A DNA stretch of 64,000 bases from Bacteroidota bacterium (GTDB lineage Bacteria; Bacteroidota; Bacteroidia; Cytophagales; Cytophagaceae): contig JAEWYS010000005.1 in assembly GCA_023458555.1 (NCBI GenBank), positions 130,375 to 194,374 on the forward strand. Direction: 5' to 3'. Within the stretch, counting starts at the first letter, position 1. Every line of letters begins with the position of its first letter. The position numbers and the translations under genes were made by a program. This document shows positions 1-8,743 of the stretch, piece by piece. The notes beneath the pieces are model-generated. The model was not told the origin of the DNA and searched no databases. It saw only the letters and a list, made by a program, of their open reading frames with translations.

Positions 1-185
1 TTATGGGTATGTAAGAGCCGGGGATTTTTTTGATCAGCGATAATGGCAGAGCAGTTTTCTGAGTAATTGAGTAATCAGGTTCAGGATTTTCTGATAATTG
101 AGTTTATCATAGTTATGTTTCGCTTTCAATTATATTTTGCAGAAATCCGTCATATTTTTGTATCTATTTGTTCTGATCTTTCTGT
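1..185. other. intergenic, nothing recognised
   Basis: This AT-rich stretch lies at the left edge of the window. I see no open frame, RNA gene or clear promoter in it. It may hold the decayed 5' part of the SDR remnant that follows, but no SDR nucleotide-binding motif is readable. Confidence 0.4.
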
Positions 186-449
186 ATGGGGCCCATGACA
201 CATAATCAAAAGAGATGGCAGGTAGCAATTGGTAAAGGTTTTGAAAACAAAGGGGTTTTGGAAGATGAGGTGGCTGCCGCCCTTGCCAAAAAAGACGCAC
301 TCAACGTTCCCTGGTTAGAAGCAGAAGACGTTGCCCCGGCCGTTGTATTTTTAGCATCCTCTGCCGCTGATAAGATTACCGGAGTAGTATATGATGTTGC
401 GGAGGAACCAGCCCTATATACACATCTTAAGGTTAGAGCCTCCCGATAA
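186..449 (+). pseudogene. C-terminal remnant of a short-chain dehydrogenase/reductase
   Basis: The 87-residue frame resembles only the last third of a classical SDR. Residues 42-70 (VPWLEAEDVAPAVVFLAS..., then ITGVVYDV) match the C-terminal 'PW.EPEDVs.AVLFLASdeA.yiTG' segment of SDRs. The N-terminal Rossmann glycine motif and the catalytic Tyr-x-x-x-Lys are missing, and no upstream frame supplies them. An intact SDR has about 250-280 residues. It therefore looks like a truncated gene left by deletion. The first ATG is simply the first in frame and may never have been a start. An expressed small protein cannot be excluded but is unlikely. Confidence 0.55.
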
Positions 450-520
450 TTTATGGAAATCGTTATAAGCTATTGTATATATGGTCTTGCGGATAGTTAA
501 AAGAAACTTAAAAAATAAAA

Positions 521-549
521 AAAGGCATAAATTTTTAATTTATGCCTTT
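521..549 (-). terminator. rho-independent terminator of tRNA-Ser
   Basis: A perfect 13-bp inverted repeat (521-533 with 537-549) encloses a 3-base loop just beyond the 3' end of the tRNA gene. Read on the minus strand it runs into a T-rich tract (complement of 510-520), the normal form of an intrinsic terminator. Confidence 0.8.
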
Positions 550-550
550 G

Positions 551-635
551 CAGAGGGAGAGGGATTCGAACCCCCGGTACCTTTCGGTACAACGGTTTTC
601 AAGACCGCCGCATTCGACCGCTCTGCCATCCCTCT
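551..635 (-). tRNA. tRNA-Ser (anticodon UGA)
   Basis: The reverse complement folds as a class II tRNA. The acceptor stem AGAGGGA pairs with TCCCTCT and has discriminator G. The anticodon loop CTTGAAA gives TGA, decoding UCA. A long variable arm (GTACC-GAAA-GGTAC) precedes the TTCGAAT T-loop. The long variable arm is characteristic of tRNA-Ser. The 3' CCA is not encoded, so it must be added after transcription. A TAACTTTG promoter element lies upstream and a strong terminator downstream, so the gene is a single-tRNA transcription unit. Confidence 0.95.
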
Positions 636-672
636 AAGGTGCTTTTAAAGCAGTTTTTACTGAATTGGTGCG

Positions 673-680
673 CAAAGTTA
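673..680 (-). promoter_or_regulatory. -7 promoter element for tRNA-Ser
   Basis: Read on the minus strand this is TAACTTTG, an exact match to the Bacteroidota -7 consensus TAnnTTTG. It lies 37 bases upstream of the tRNA 5' end. A TTG about 20 bases further upstream could be the -33 element. Confidence 0.55.
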
Positions 681-720
681 CCTTTTTATAAATATCTGCG
701 CAAGTAAAAAGTGAAATTAT

Positions 721-1134
721 TTATTCGGGTGTAAAGTATTTTTTCATTGACAGACTGAAGTCTTCGGGGGGATTTGTGATTTTTCCTGTTAATTTGCTGA
801 GAAATACGAGTGTTGTTTCCGCCGTATTTAACAATGTTCCTTCTTCATTGTACAGTTCGTAGAGAAAAATAATCTTGGCTGATGGCATTTTAGGGATCTG
901 AACCTTAATCGTCAGGAGATCATCATACTTAGCAGGGCGGATATATTTCGTTTTGTACTCAACTACAGGCATCATTATCCCCATATCCTCCATTGCTTTA
1001 TAGCTTAATCCGAGATAGCGGAATGCTTCGACTCTGGCTACTTCCAGATATGTCGCATAGTTGCCGTAATAAACCACTCCCATCTGGTCTGTTTCCGCAT
1101 ATCGGACTCTGACCTGTATGTTATGTTCAAACAT
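721..1134 (-). CDS. acyl-CoA thioesterase, YbgC/FadM-like hotdog family
   Basis: This 137-residue protein has the length of a single hotdog-fold thioesterase. The active-site signature YAETDQMGVVYYGNY at residues 12-26 carries the expected catalytic Asp (D16), as in YbgC and 4-hydroxybenzoyl-CoA thioesterases. It should hydrolyse an acyl-CoA or acyl-ACP thioester in the cytoplasm; the substrate cannot be read from the sequence. The gene is followed on the same strand by mltG after 22 bases. The tol-pal genes that often accompany ybgC in proteobacteria are absent here. The family is certain, the exact substrate is not. Confidence 0.88.
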   Translation of the reverse strand: MFEHNIQVRVRYAETDQMGVVYYGNYATYLEVARVEAFRYLGLSYKAMEDMGIMMPVVEYKTKYIRPAKYDDLLTIKVQIPKMPSAKIIFLYELYNEEGTLLNTAETTLVFLSKLTGKITNPPEDFSLSMKKYFTPE

Positions 1135-1156
1135 AATATATTGATTCTACCTGATG

Positions 1157-2200
1157 CTAAAATATATTTCTTTTGTTAAGATCATTTCTGTACCTGCGGG
1201 CACTGTTGACATGTTGTCGGAAATCTTCTGAAAACTTGTGATATCCCGGATTGGCAAGATCTGCGACAAAGAACATATAGTTGTGCTTTTCATAGTTGAG
1301 GACAGCTTCTATTGACGTAATGGAAGGAAGATTGATCGGGCCGGGCGGGAGTCCCTGATATTTATAAGTATTGTACGGTGAATCCGTTTTAATATGTTCA
1401 AATGTGATTCTCCGAATCGCAAAGTCATTCAGGGCAAATTTTACCGTCGGATCTGCCTGCAGAAGCCAGCCTTTTGACAAACGATTGAGGTATACCCCTG
1501 CTATTGTAGGTTTTTCGTCGTTCATATTGGTTTCTGCCTCCACAATAGAAGCGACAATCATAATCTGTTCAGGAGTAAGTCCAAGCTTTTTAGCCTTTTC
1601 CCGGCGCTCTTCATTCCAGAATTTTTCATATTCTTTATGCATTCTTCCGAATAATTCTTCGGGAGTAATCGTCCAGAACAGCTCATATGTATTGGGAATA
1701 AAAATAGCCATGATTGTATTGGTATCCAGGCCGTAAGATCTGGCATATTCCTGGTCGTGCAGCAGAGCCAGAATCTGTTCCGGAGCCGGCTGGAGCCGGC
1801 TGCTCAGCTTTTCGGCAAGGTCTGATTTGGTTCGGATATTATTAAATGTCAGATTGAGAGGTGTCTGAACTCCCCGCTTCAGTTGCTTTACCACCTCAAG
1901 ATTATTCGAATGTGCTTTGATCTGGTACCGTCCGGGCTTGATCTGGTCCTGATACTTCATAATCTTTGCGACAAAACTGAAGGAAAGAATATCGTGCAGG
2001 ACATTGTTCTTTTGCAAAGAATCAACAACGGTTTTGAATGTAGCTCCTTCAGGGATATAAAGGTAATACTCCTTTCCGGCCTCTTCCTTAATCATAAAGT
2101 TGGAGGTGAAAAAATACTGATATCCCGAGAATGTTGTGATAATAAATAGTAAGGCGCCAATCAGAATTGCTCCGGCCTTGAACTGGAGAGATGTCTTCAT
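1157..2200 (-). CDS. mltG: endolytic murein transglycosylase MltG
   Basis: This 347-residue protein has one N-terminal membrane segment (residues about 8-28), then the YceG/MltG fold. Diagnostic segments are PGRYQI, IPNTYE and the catalytic region ASIVEAET with Glu221 in the family's active-site position, followed by AGVYLNRL and LQADPTVKFAL. MltG cleaves nascent glycan strands at the periplasmic face of the inner membrane and so sets their length. I use the ATG at 2200; an in-frame TTG at 2209 is less likely. The gene points away from tsaC, and the 194-base divergent region probably carries both promoters. Confidence 0.93.
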   Translation of the reverse strand: MKTSLQFKAGAILIGALLFIITTFSGYQYFFTSNFMIKEEAGKEYYLYIPEGATFKTVVDSLQKNNVLHDILSFSFVAKIMKYQDQIKPGRYQIKAHSNNLEVVKQLKRGVQTPLNLTFNNIRTKSDLAEKLSSRLQPAPEQILALLHDQEYARSYGLDTNTIMAIFIPNTYELFWTITPEELFGRMHKEYEKFWNEERREKAKKLGLTPEQIMIVASIVEAETNMNDEKPTIAGVYLNRLSKGWLLQADPTVKFALNDFAIRRITFEHIKTDSPYNTYKYQGLPPGPINLPSITSIEAVLNYEKHNYMFFVADLANPGYHKFSEDFRQHVNSARRYRNDLNKRNIF

Positions 2201-2284
2201 AGGTAGCAAAATTATTCATTTGTTTGGAAATGAAAAATCGCCGGTATATTGTCGGTAAGATTTATGTTGCTTTAATTAAAAAAC

Positions 2285-2292
2285 TAAATTTG
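2285..2292 (+). promoter_or_regulatory. -7 promoter element upstream of tsaC
   Basis: The sequence TAAATTTG matches TAnnTTTG exactly, and a TTG lies 15 bases upstream. It sits about 100 bases before the tsaC ATG, so it would give a leader of roughly 95 bases. The match is exact, but its use is inferred. Confidence 0.45.
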
Positions 2293-2394
2293 CAGAGGTA
2301 AATTGTACGGGTTCCCCTTGGGGATAGATTATAGCACAACTTTACTAAAACAATATATATATCTTTGGATTGATTGTTTGAAAAGAACCCATGT

Positions 2395-3024
2395 ATGAAA
2401 GCAGAGCTTATTGATATAAATCCGCATAATCCCCAGCCCAGAAAAATTCAGGAAGTAGTTGAAGTTTTGAGAAAAGGAGGGGTGATTATTTATCCTACGG
2501 ATACCGTGTATGGACTTGGCTGTGATATACGGAGTAAGGCTGCTATTGAAAAAATTATCAGGATAAAGCAACTGAATCCGAAGCGTATCAATCTTTCCTT
2601 TATATGTTATGATCTGAGCCATATCTCTGATTATACCAAAAGTTTTCCGAATCATGTGTTTAAGGTAATGAAAAAAGCCTTGCCAGGTCCATTTACTTTT
2701 ATCCTGCCTGCGGGTAATAATGTTCCTAAGATGTTGGATACCAATAAAAAAACGGTGGGTATCCGTGTGCCTGATCATGCTATTCCGCGTCTGCTGGTTA
2801 AAGAGCTTGGGAATCCTATTATCTCAACCTCGGTAAAGGACGATGATGAAATTGTAGAATACGCTACCGATCCGGAGATGATTTATGATAAATACAAATC
2901 ACTTGTTGATATTGTGATCAATGGCGGGCCAGGTAATAATGTTCCCTCTACGGTAGTGGATTGTGTAGATGGAGATTTTACGGTTATTCGGGAAGGGATT
3001 GGCAATCTGGATGACTTCGTTTAA
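2395..3024 (+). CDS. L-threonylcarbamoyladenylate synthase (YrdC/Sua5/YwlC family)
   Basis: This 209-residue YrdC-domain protein has the N-terminal signature GGVIIYPTDTVYGLGCD and KKTVGIRVPDH in the middle. It would make threonylcarbamoyl-AMP from threonine, bicarbonate and ATP, the first step of the t6A37 modification of ANN-decoding tRNAs. The length fits the short YrdC/TsaC form without the Sua5 C-terminal domain. The ATG at 2395 is preferred over an in-frame TTG at 2374. The gene converges with the acyltransferase gene, whose stop lies 8 bases away on the other strand. Confidence 0.9.
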   Translation: MKAELIDINPHNPQPRKIQEVVEVLRKGGVIIYPTDTVYGLGCDIRSKAAIEKIIRIKQLNPKRINLSFICYDLSHISDYTKSFPNHVFKVMKKALPGPFTFILPAGNNVPKMLDTNKKTVGIRVPDHAIPRLLVKELGNPIISTSVKDDDEIVEYATDPEMIYDKYKSLVDIVINGGPGNNVPSTVVDCVDGDFTVIREGIGNLDDFV

Positions 3025-3031
3025 TCCCGAA

Positions 3032-3877
3032 CTAAACTTTATGCTTCCATCGGCGATGAGACCATAGCCAGTATTCCGGAAAGTTTTCGATGTTTTTCTC
3101 CAGCTTTTCAGAAAATGCCTGGATGATGGGAAAAGCATCTTCTTCGGCAGTATTTGCCGCTTCGCCCAGCTTTTCAAAGTATACTTCGTAATAGCCGCGC
3201 TTAAACTTTTTCATCCCCACGTAGAAAACAGGAACTCTGGCCAGCCGTGCGATCTTTTCTGCTCCGACAAACCAGGGAGTCCGTTGATTAAGGAAGATAT
3301 TTACAAACTGTATTTCAGTTTTTAAAGGTGTCTGGTCCGCAACCATGGCAATAGACCATAAGTCATTTTTCCTTCGTATGACTGAACGTACAACATCCTT
3401 CATGGGAATCAGCCGGGCATCAAATCGTGTACGTATAGCCAGCATAAGCCGGTCAAAAAAGCGATTTGACAATGGTTTGTATACAGCGTCAATGGGCATG
3501 GAGGAATGAAGCTGACATGCCTGTAATAACCATTCCCAGTTGCCGGTATGGCCGGTAAGCGCTATAATGGACTGCTTTTGGCTGATATATTGGAGAGGCA
3601 GATCAATATTGCTTATACGGACCCGCTTTTTGAATTCTTTCTCGGATATACTCAAAAGCTTGATAGTTTCTACGATGAGATCACAAAGATGGCGGTAGAA
3701 GGTATCTGCAATTTTATTTATTTCCTCCGTGGTCTTTTGCGGGAAACTGTTTCTGAGATTTTGAAAAACAATTCGCTTTCTGTAACCGATAATTTTGTAG
3801 CCGATAATGTACAAAATTCCTGAGATGCAGTATAATACCGGCAGAGGTAAGCGTGATATAAGTCTGAAGAATAACAT
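3032..3877 (-). CDS. lysophospholipid/lipid A acyltransferase (LpxL/HtrB-like)
   Basis: This 281-residue inner-membrane protein has a hydrophobic N-terminus (residues 12-31) and the acyltransferase catalytic motif HTGNWE, H110 to E115, in the form HX4E. The C-terminal WLWSHRRWK is typical of the LpxL/LpxM (HtrB) group. It should transfer an acyl chain to lipid A or a related lipid at the cytoplasmic face of the inner membrane. In Bacteroidota this family may also serve other acylation roles such as aminolipids, so the substrate is left open. It is convergent with tsaC and divergent from wbqC. Confidence 0.85.
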   Translation of the reverse strand: MLFFRLISRLPLPVLYCISGILYIIGYKIIGYRKRIVFQNLRNSFPQKTTEEINKIADTFYRHLCDLIVETIKLLSISEKEFKKRVRISNIDLPLQYISQKQSIIALTGHTGNWEWLLQACQLHSSMPIDAVYKPLSNRFFDRLMLAIRTRFDARLIPMKDVVRSVIRRKNDLWSIAMVADQTPLKTEIQFVNIFLNQRTPWFVGAEKIARLARVPVFYVGMKKFKRGYYEVYFEKLGEAANTAEEDAFPIIQAFSEKLEKNIENFPEYWLWSHRRWKHKV

Positions 3878-3980
3878 GTACCTGTGAAAATACTAAAAAA
3901 TGGTAAAGGAAGGACAGGTTTGTTTATCAGGTTGTGTAAAAAGTTCATGAAAATACACTGCTATTGTGGAGACGAACTCA

Positions 3981-3988
3981 TAAATTTG
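3981..3988 (+). promoter_or_regulatory. -7 promoter element of the WbqC-like gene
   Basis: TAAATTTG, an exact match to TAnnTTTG, ends only 4 bases before the ATG at 3993. Transcription from it would give an almost leaderless mRNA, as for bioF in this window. Confidence 0.45.
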
Positions 3989-3992
3989 CCGA

Positions 3993-4634
3993 ATGGAAAT
4001 ACTGACAGAAATACAGTATCTGCCTCCGGTCAGTTATTTTGTCAGGCTGGGAGCTTTTCAGGGGCTGATTCTGGAAGGACAGGAACATTATCAGAAACAA
4101 AGCTATCGTAACCGATGCTATATACTGGGGGCGAATAAAGTGACAGAATTAAGTATCCCCGTCAGGAAAACAGGGCAGAAGATGCTGATCCGTGATGCGG
4201 AGATCGATTATAATCAGAAGTGGCTTCCTGTGCATTGGAGAACTATTTCCTCTGCATATGGCAAAGCACCTTTTTTTGAATATTATGAAGAATTATTCCG
4301 GCAAATTTTTTTTAAAAAACATAAATTTTTGTTTGATTTAAATATGGAACTTCTTCAACTGGTTTTGAAGTTAATAGACTGGAAGAAAGGGGTGCGTATT
4401 TCGGAATATTACATTGATTCTGAAAATATAGAGGCTGATCAGGTGTTTGACGGCAGGAATAAGGTGCATCCAAAGTTTCAGGAACAAGAGGAAGAAACCC
4501 GATTGGCCAGATACACCCAATTGTTTGGCAAAGATTTTGTGGAAAATTTGAGCATTATCGATTTATTATTTTGCGAAGGCCCCGAATCCTCCCAAATTCT
4601 TAATAAATGTCAGATAGTTGGGATGAACAATTGA
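3993..4634 (+). CDS. WbqC-like family protein
   Basis: This 213-residue soluble protein has the family-typical N-terminus (EIQYLPPVSYFVRL) and the central segment WLPVHWRTISSAYGKAPFFEYY, which resembles the 'I...YgkaPfFe.y' core of the WbqC-like family. Members occur in O-antigen or surface-polysaccharide clusters and as stand-alone genes in Bacteroidota; their reaction is not established. Here the neighbours are an acyltransferase and clpC, so context gives little help. The end of the protein (HPKFQEQE, LLFCEGPES) also fits the family. Confidence 0.75.
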   Translation: MEILTEIQYLPPVSYFVRLGAFQGLILEGQEHYQKQSYRNRCYILGANKVTELSIPVRKTGQKMLIRDAEIDYNQKWLPVHWRTISSAYGKAPFFEYYEELFRQIFFKKHKFLFDLNMELLQLVLKLIDWKKGVRISEYYIDSENIEADQVFDGRNKVHPKFQEQEEETRLARYTQLFGKDFVENLSIIDLLFCEGPESSQILNKCQIVGMNN

Positions 4635-4653
4635 CTTAGTGTCCATGTTCTCA

Positions 4654-4689
4654 CTATAAGCCGGGTTTAAAGTTTTCATGCGCTTATAG
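4654..4689. promoter_or_regulatory. inverted repeat upstream of clpC
   Basis: The 8-bp arms CTATAAGC (4654-4661) and GCTTATAG (4682-4689) are exact reverse complements 20 bases apart. The repeat lies 45-80 bases before the clpC ATG and is not followed by a T-run. It could be an operator or mRNA structure controlling clpC, or part of the wbqC 3' end. I see no clear TAnnTTTG element here. Confidence 0.35.
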
Positions 4690-4734
4690 CAACGAAAAAA
4701 TGTAAATCACGTTTAGCTCCTTAAGGAAATTATT

Positions 4735-7272
4735 ATGGAAGCAAAATTTTCAAACCGAGTAAAAGAAGTAATTTCGCTAAGCAGAGAAGAGGCTCTCCGG
4801 CTTGGACATGACTATATTGGAGCGGAACACCTGCTATTAGGCATGATACGGGAAGGAGAAGGCGTAGCTATAGGCTTATTGAAAAAACTGGGAGTGTCAT
4901 TGGAGGAGCTCAGGTCATCTGTAGAAAATGCGATTAAAGGGACAGCTACAGGAAACGTGAAGAATCTTACCAATATTCCATTGACCAGGCAATCTGAAAA
5001 GGTATTGAAGATAACCTACCTGGAAGCAAAAATTTTTAAAAGTGAACTGATCGGTACTGAGCATTTGCTGCTCTCCATCCTTCGGGATGAAGATAATGTG
5101 GCTACTCAGATCCTGGAAAAGTTCGATGTTAACTACGAAGTTGTGAAAGAACTATTGGAATATCATACTCAAAACCCGATGGCCTCCGGAGATACCGATG
5201 AAGGCGATGAAGAAAGCTCAAGAATTTTTGGTGGTTCCGGTGCCGGAAAAGAGCCTCAGAAAGGCGGAACAGCCGAAAAATCAAGGACACCTGTACTGGA
5301 CAATTTTGGCCGGGATCTGACCAAGCATGCAGAAGAAGGCAAGCTGGATCCGATTGTAGGAAGGGAAAAAGAAATTGAGCGTGTTGCTCAGGTATTGAGC
5401 CGTCGTAAAAAGAACAACCCTATTCTGATAGGAGAGCCGGGAGTAGGTAAAACTGCAATTGCAGAAGGGCTTGCTTTGCGGATTATTCAGAAGAAAGTTT
5501 CCCGGGTGCTCTTTAACAAAAGAGTCGTAACGCTCGATCTTGCTTCGCTGGTTGCCGGTACCAAATACCGCGGACAGTTTGAGGAGCGGATGAAAGCAGT
5601 GATGAATGAGCTGGAAAAATCTCCGGAAGTCATCCTGTTTATTGATGAGTTGCATACAATTGTGGGAGCCGGTGGGGCTTCCGGATCGCTGGATGCTTCC
5701 AATATGTTTAAGCCAGCGCTTGCACGGGGTGACATCCAATGCATAGGAGCTACTACGCTTGATGAATACCGTCAGTACATTGAAAAAGACGGAGCACTGG
5801 CAAGAAGGTTTCAGATTGTTATGGTGGATGCTACAACACCGGAAGAAACAATTGAGATTCTTAATAACATCAAGGAAAAGTATGAAGAGCATCATCATGT
5901 AAACTTTACACCGGAGGCAATTGAAACCTGTGTAAAGCTTTCAGACAGATATATTAGTGACCGTTTTCTTCCGGACAAGGCCATTGATGTAATGGATGAG
6001 GCCGGAGCAAGAGTGCATATCAACAATATTCATGTTCCTGCTGATATTGTCAAGCTCGAAGAGCAGATTGAAAATATCAAGAAGGAAAAGAATAAAGTGG
6101 TTAAAAGCCAGAAATACGAGGAGGCTGCTCAACTTAGAGATAAGGAGAAAAAATTACTTGAACAGCTGGACATCGCCAAGCAGAAATGGGAAGAAGAAAC
6201 CCGGAAGAAGCGCTATCTGGTAAAAGAGGAAAATGTTGCGGAAGTTATTGCCATGATGACCGGCATTCCTGTTAGCAGAATAAATCAGAATGAGGGTAAT
6301 AAGCTTCTGAACATGGGAACCGAGCTGCAAGGCAAGGTTATAGGGCAGGATGAGGCAATAAAGAAAATGGTGAAAGCCATTCAGCGTACCAGAGTAGGGT
6401 TGAAGGATCCTAAAAAACCTATTGGGTCATTTATTTTCCTGGGTCCTACCGGGGTTGGTAAAACAGAGCTGGCCAAAGCGCTTGCTACGTATCTTTTTGA
6501 TAAGGAAGAAGCGCTTGTACGTATCGATATGAGTGAGTATATGGAGAAATTCTCTGTATCCAGACTTGTCGGAGCGCCTCCCGGTTATGTAGGATATGAA
6601 GAAGGCGGACAGCTGACTGAGAAAATCAGAAGAAAACCATATAGTGTTGTATTGCTTGACGAGATCGAAAAAGCGCATCCTGATGTGTTTAACCTTCTGT
6701 TACAGGTGCTGGATGATGGTATCCTGACAGACGGTCTGGGAAGAAGAGTCGACTTTAGAAACACCATTATCATCATGACTTCCAATATCGGAGCAAGAGA
6801 TCTGAAGGATTTCGGTGCTGGTATCGGTTTCAGTACGGCAGCGAAACAGGCAAATCTGGATGATATCATGAAAGGCACCATTCAGAATGCGCTTAGAAAA
6901 GCGTTTTCGCCTGAGTTCCTTAACAGACTTGATGATGTAATCGTCTTCAACTCACTGGAGAGACCTGATCTGCATAAGATTATTGATCTTACTCTTGAAA
7001 AAGTGTTTGCGCGCATTCATAATCTGGGCTATAACATAGAGCTTACAGAAAAGGCAAAGGATTTCCTCAGTGAAAGGGGCTACGATCCTCAGTATGGAGC
7101 AAGACCGCTTAACAGAGCGATTCAGAAATATCTTGAGGACCCGGTAGCCGAAGAAATCCTGAAAGGAGAAGTCCAGGAGGGAGACACGCTGGTCGCGGAT
7201 TATGACGGTAAGAGTGAAGTGCTCACTTTCAAAGTGAAAAAGAAGAAAGTGGAGAAATCTGCCGAAGAATAA
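4735..7272 (+). CDS. clpC: ATP-dependent Clp protease ATP-binding subunit ClpC
   Basis: This 845-residue Hsp100 unfoldase is complete. It has a double Clp-N domain (about residues 1-150) and a charged, Gly-rich linker (about 150-185). The first AAA+ module has Walker A GEPGVGKT at 233-240. A UVR-type motif (QKYEEAAQLRDKEK, from about residue 460) marks it as ClpC rather than ClpB. The second AAA+ module has Walker A GPTGVGKT at 570-577. It would unfold substrates for ClpP in the cytoplasm; clpP is not in the window. No mcsA or ctsR neighbour is present, unlike in Firmicutes. The gene appears monocistronic, with a terminator 26 bases downstream. Confidence 0.96.
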   Translation: MEAKFSNRVKEVISLSREEALRLGHDYIGAEHLLLGMIREGEGVAIGLLKKLGVSLEELRSSVENAIKGTATGNVKNLTNIPLTRQSEKVLKITYLEAKIFKSELIGTEHLLLSILRDEDNVATQILEKFDVNYEVVKELLEYHTQNPMASGDTDEGDEESSRIFGGSGAGKEPQKGGTAEKSRTPVLDNFGRDLTKHAEEGKLDPIVGREKEIERVAQVLSRRKKNNPILIGEPGVGKTAIAEGLALRIIQKKVSRVLFNKRVVTLDLASLVAGTKYRGQFEERMKAVMNELEKSPEVILFIDELHTIVGAGGASGSLDASNMFKPALARGDIQCIGATTLDEYRQYIEKDGALARRFQIVMVDATTPEETIEILNNIKEKYEEHHHVNFTPEAIETCVKLSDRYISDRFLPDKAIDVMDEAGARVHINNIHVPADIVKLEEQIENIKKEKNKVVKSQKYEEAAQLRDKEKKLLEQLDIAKQKWEEETRKKRYLVKEENVAEVIAMMTGIPVSRINQNEGNKLLNMGTELQGKVIGQDEAIKKMVKAIQRTRVGLKDPKKPIGSFIFLGPTGVGKTELAKALATYLFDKEEALVRIDMSEYMEKFSVSRLVGAPPGYVGYEEGGQLTEKIRRKPYSVVLLDEIEKAHPDVFNLLLQVLDDGILTDGLGRRVDFRNTIIIMTSNIGARDLKDFGAGIGFSTAAKQANLDDIMKGTIQNALRKAFSPEFLNRLDDVIVFNSLERPDLHKIIDLTLEKVFARIHNLGYNIELTEKAKDFLSERGYDPQYGARPLNRAIQKYLEDPVAEEILKGEVQEGDTLVADYDGKSEVLTFKVKKKKVEKSAEE

Positions 7273-7297
7273 GATTTGATAAATAACTATAAAATAG

Positions 7298-7320
7298 AGG
7301 GCTGCCCGAAAGGCTGCCCT
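7298..7320 (+). terminator. terminator of clpC
   Basis: A stem of nine positions with one T-T mismatch (7298-7306 with 7312-7320, loop CGAAA) is followed by TTTATTTATTT. It starts 26 bases after the clpC stop. Confidence 0.8.
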
Positions 7321-7329
7321 TTATTTATT

Positions 7330-7920
7330 TAGCGGTGCTGATAAAAACGGATTTCTTAAAAAAGAGATGATTAGTTACTAAATAATGCCAGGACTGTACA
7401 TAGTCTGCCAAACTCCGATTTTAAAATTATGTCTTAAAATGGCCTTCGACGGCTTCGGCTTGTGTTGTTGGAGACCTGAGGTCGAAGGCAAGGCAACTGT
7501 ATGTACACTGATACAGATCGCAATTTGGCATCCTGTCGGGTGCGGAACTTGTCGAAGCCCCCTTTTTTTTATATGCCAGGTATTTTTTGGTATAAGGAAT
7601 AGTAATTATATTCTTAAAGCCTGTGATTAATATGAAAGGTTTAGAGAAGTCTGCGTATTAGCTTAGTAGCCTGAGGTTCTATAAGGAAAATAATCCTGGT
7701 TATGCAATGTCAGGCATGTAAACAGCTATAAAGGGCTGCTTCCGGCAAGTAATAAAATTTATTTACAGCTTGTATGTCTTTGTTATGAAGAAATGATGTT
7801 GTGCTTAAAAATGAGTAACTTATTAATAAGTATTTGACTCTAACAAAGAACTCCGAAAGTTAAAAGGAGAAATAAAAGCTATAGTGTCTTGGCAGATCCC
7901 CAAGAATGGCTTACCAGGGT
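7330..7920. other. gene-poor intergenic region with a small inverted repeat
   Basis: About 590 bases separate clpC from the next gene on the opposite strand. The longest frame (7385-7630) has no family resemblance and an atypical composition, so I do not call it. The region holds the 9-bp inverted repeat GCCTTCGAC (7442-7450) / GTCGAAGGC (7481-7489), a third GTCGAAG near 7551, and a T8 run after it. Parts of it resemble the gap at 34,980-35,100. Confidence 0.5.
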
Positions 7921-7924
7921 GGGT

Positions 7925-8608
7925 TTAATAGCGTTCATCTTTCTTCTCATGCTTCCATTTATCTATTTCTTCCCATTCTGAATTTTTCAGACCGCCATTT
8001 TTAATATCTTTAATAAATCTTGCCCATGCAAAAGGATTGGTCAATGTCAGTACAGGTGCGGAGTTTTGGTATTGCTGTCTGGTTGCCTGCTGATTCAGGT
8101 AGTATCGGTAATTGGCGCTGCTACTCTGTTCCGTATTATAGAGCATGCGTTTAAGAATCTGCTCATTCAGATTCCTGGCCAGATAATCACTGGTTTCGTC
8201 CCGAAGTTCCAGAGCCAGAAATGCTTCTTTGAAGTCACGGAATTCGGGATATGGCCAGAGGACAATTTCAGGAAGATGGAATGTATCCAGTTCGAGCTGA
8301 ATAACTACGGATAAGCGATCAGTTGTGTCCGGCATTGAAAAATCCTTATCTTTAAAACCGGCGCTTTTGATACGAACTGTATCACCTGAGAGTACGGGAA
8401 GAGAAAAGTAGCCGATATTGTTTGAAAATACCCCGCGGCCTGTTCGGGGAACATAGATTGCCACATCGGATATGCCGTAAAGACTGTCTCCGCCGACAAC
8501 AATTCCGCTGAACTGAACAATTTTCTTTTGTCCTTTTACTTCTTCCGGCAGAAGCAAACATCCTAAAAATGCAATAAATAGTACTATGACTGCTTTAAAT
8601 CGTATCAT
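7925..8608 (-). CDS. exported protein with carboxypeptidase-D-regulatory-like domain
   Basis: The 227-residue protein begins with a Sec signal peptide (residues 1-26, ending VKGQ). A small beta-sandwich follows, of the CarboxypepD_reg-like type common in Bacteroidota: FSGIVVGGDSLYGISDVAIYV, then GVFSNNIGYFSLPV and SGDTVRIKSAGFK. In larger proteins this domain precedes TonB-dependent channels; here it is followed by a charged helical tail and no barrel. It is probably periplasmic or outer-membrane-associated. The family recognition is fairly secure, the role unknown. It stands alone between clpC and a divergent ArsR-type regulator. Confidence 0.7.
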   Translation of the reverse strand: MIRFKAVIVLFIAFLGCLLLPEEVKGQKKIVQFSGIVVGGDSLYGISDVAIYVPRTGRGVFSNNIGYFSLPVLSGDTVRIKSAGFKDKDFSMPDTTDRLSVVIQLELDTFHLPEIVLWPYPEFRDFKEAFLALELRDETSDYLARNLNEQILKRMLYNTEQSSSANYRYYLNQQATRQQYQNSAPVLTLTNPFAWARFIKDIKNGGLKNSEWEEIDKWKHEKKDERY

Positions 8609-8743
8609 TCCTGTTCCTGACTAACGCAAATATGCAAAGAATATGTAATATAAAACCTTAATTATTTTAAAGTGCAGTTTTTGAGAAAAAACTTGATTTT
8701 TGACAGATAAAGTGTTTATTTGTTTAGGCAAATATACCTGGCT

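Noticed and set aside
7385..7630. Open frame of 81 codons after clpC
   Set aside because: No family, no ribosome-binding site, Cys-rich random-looking product in a region with repeats.
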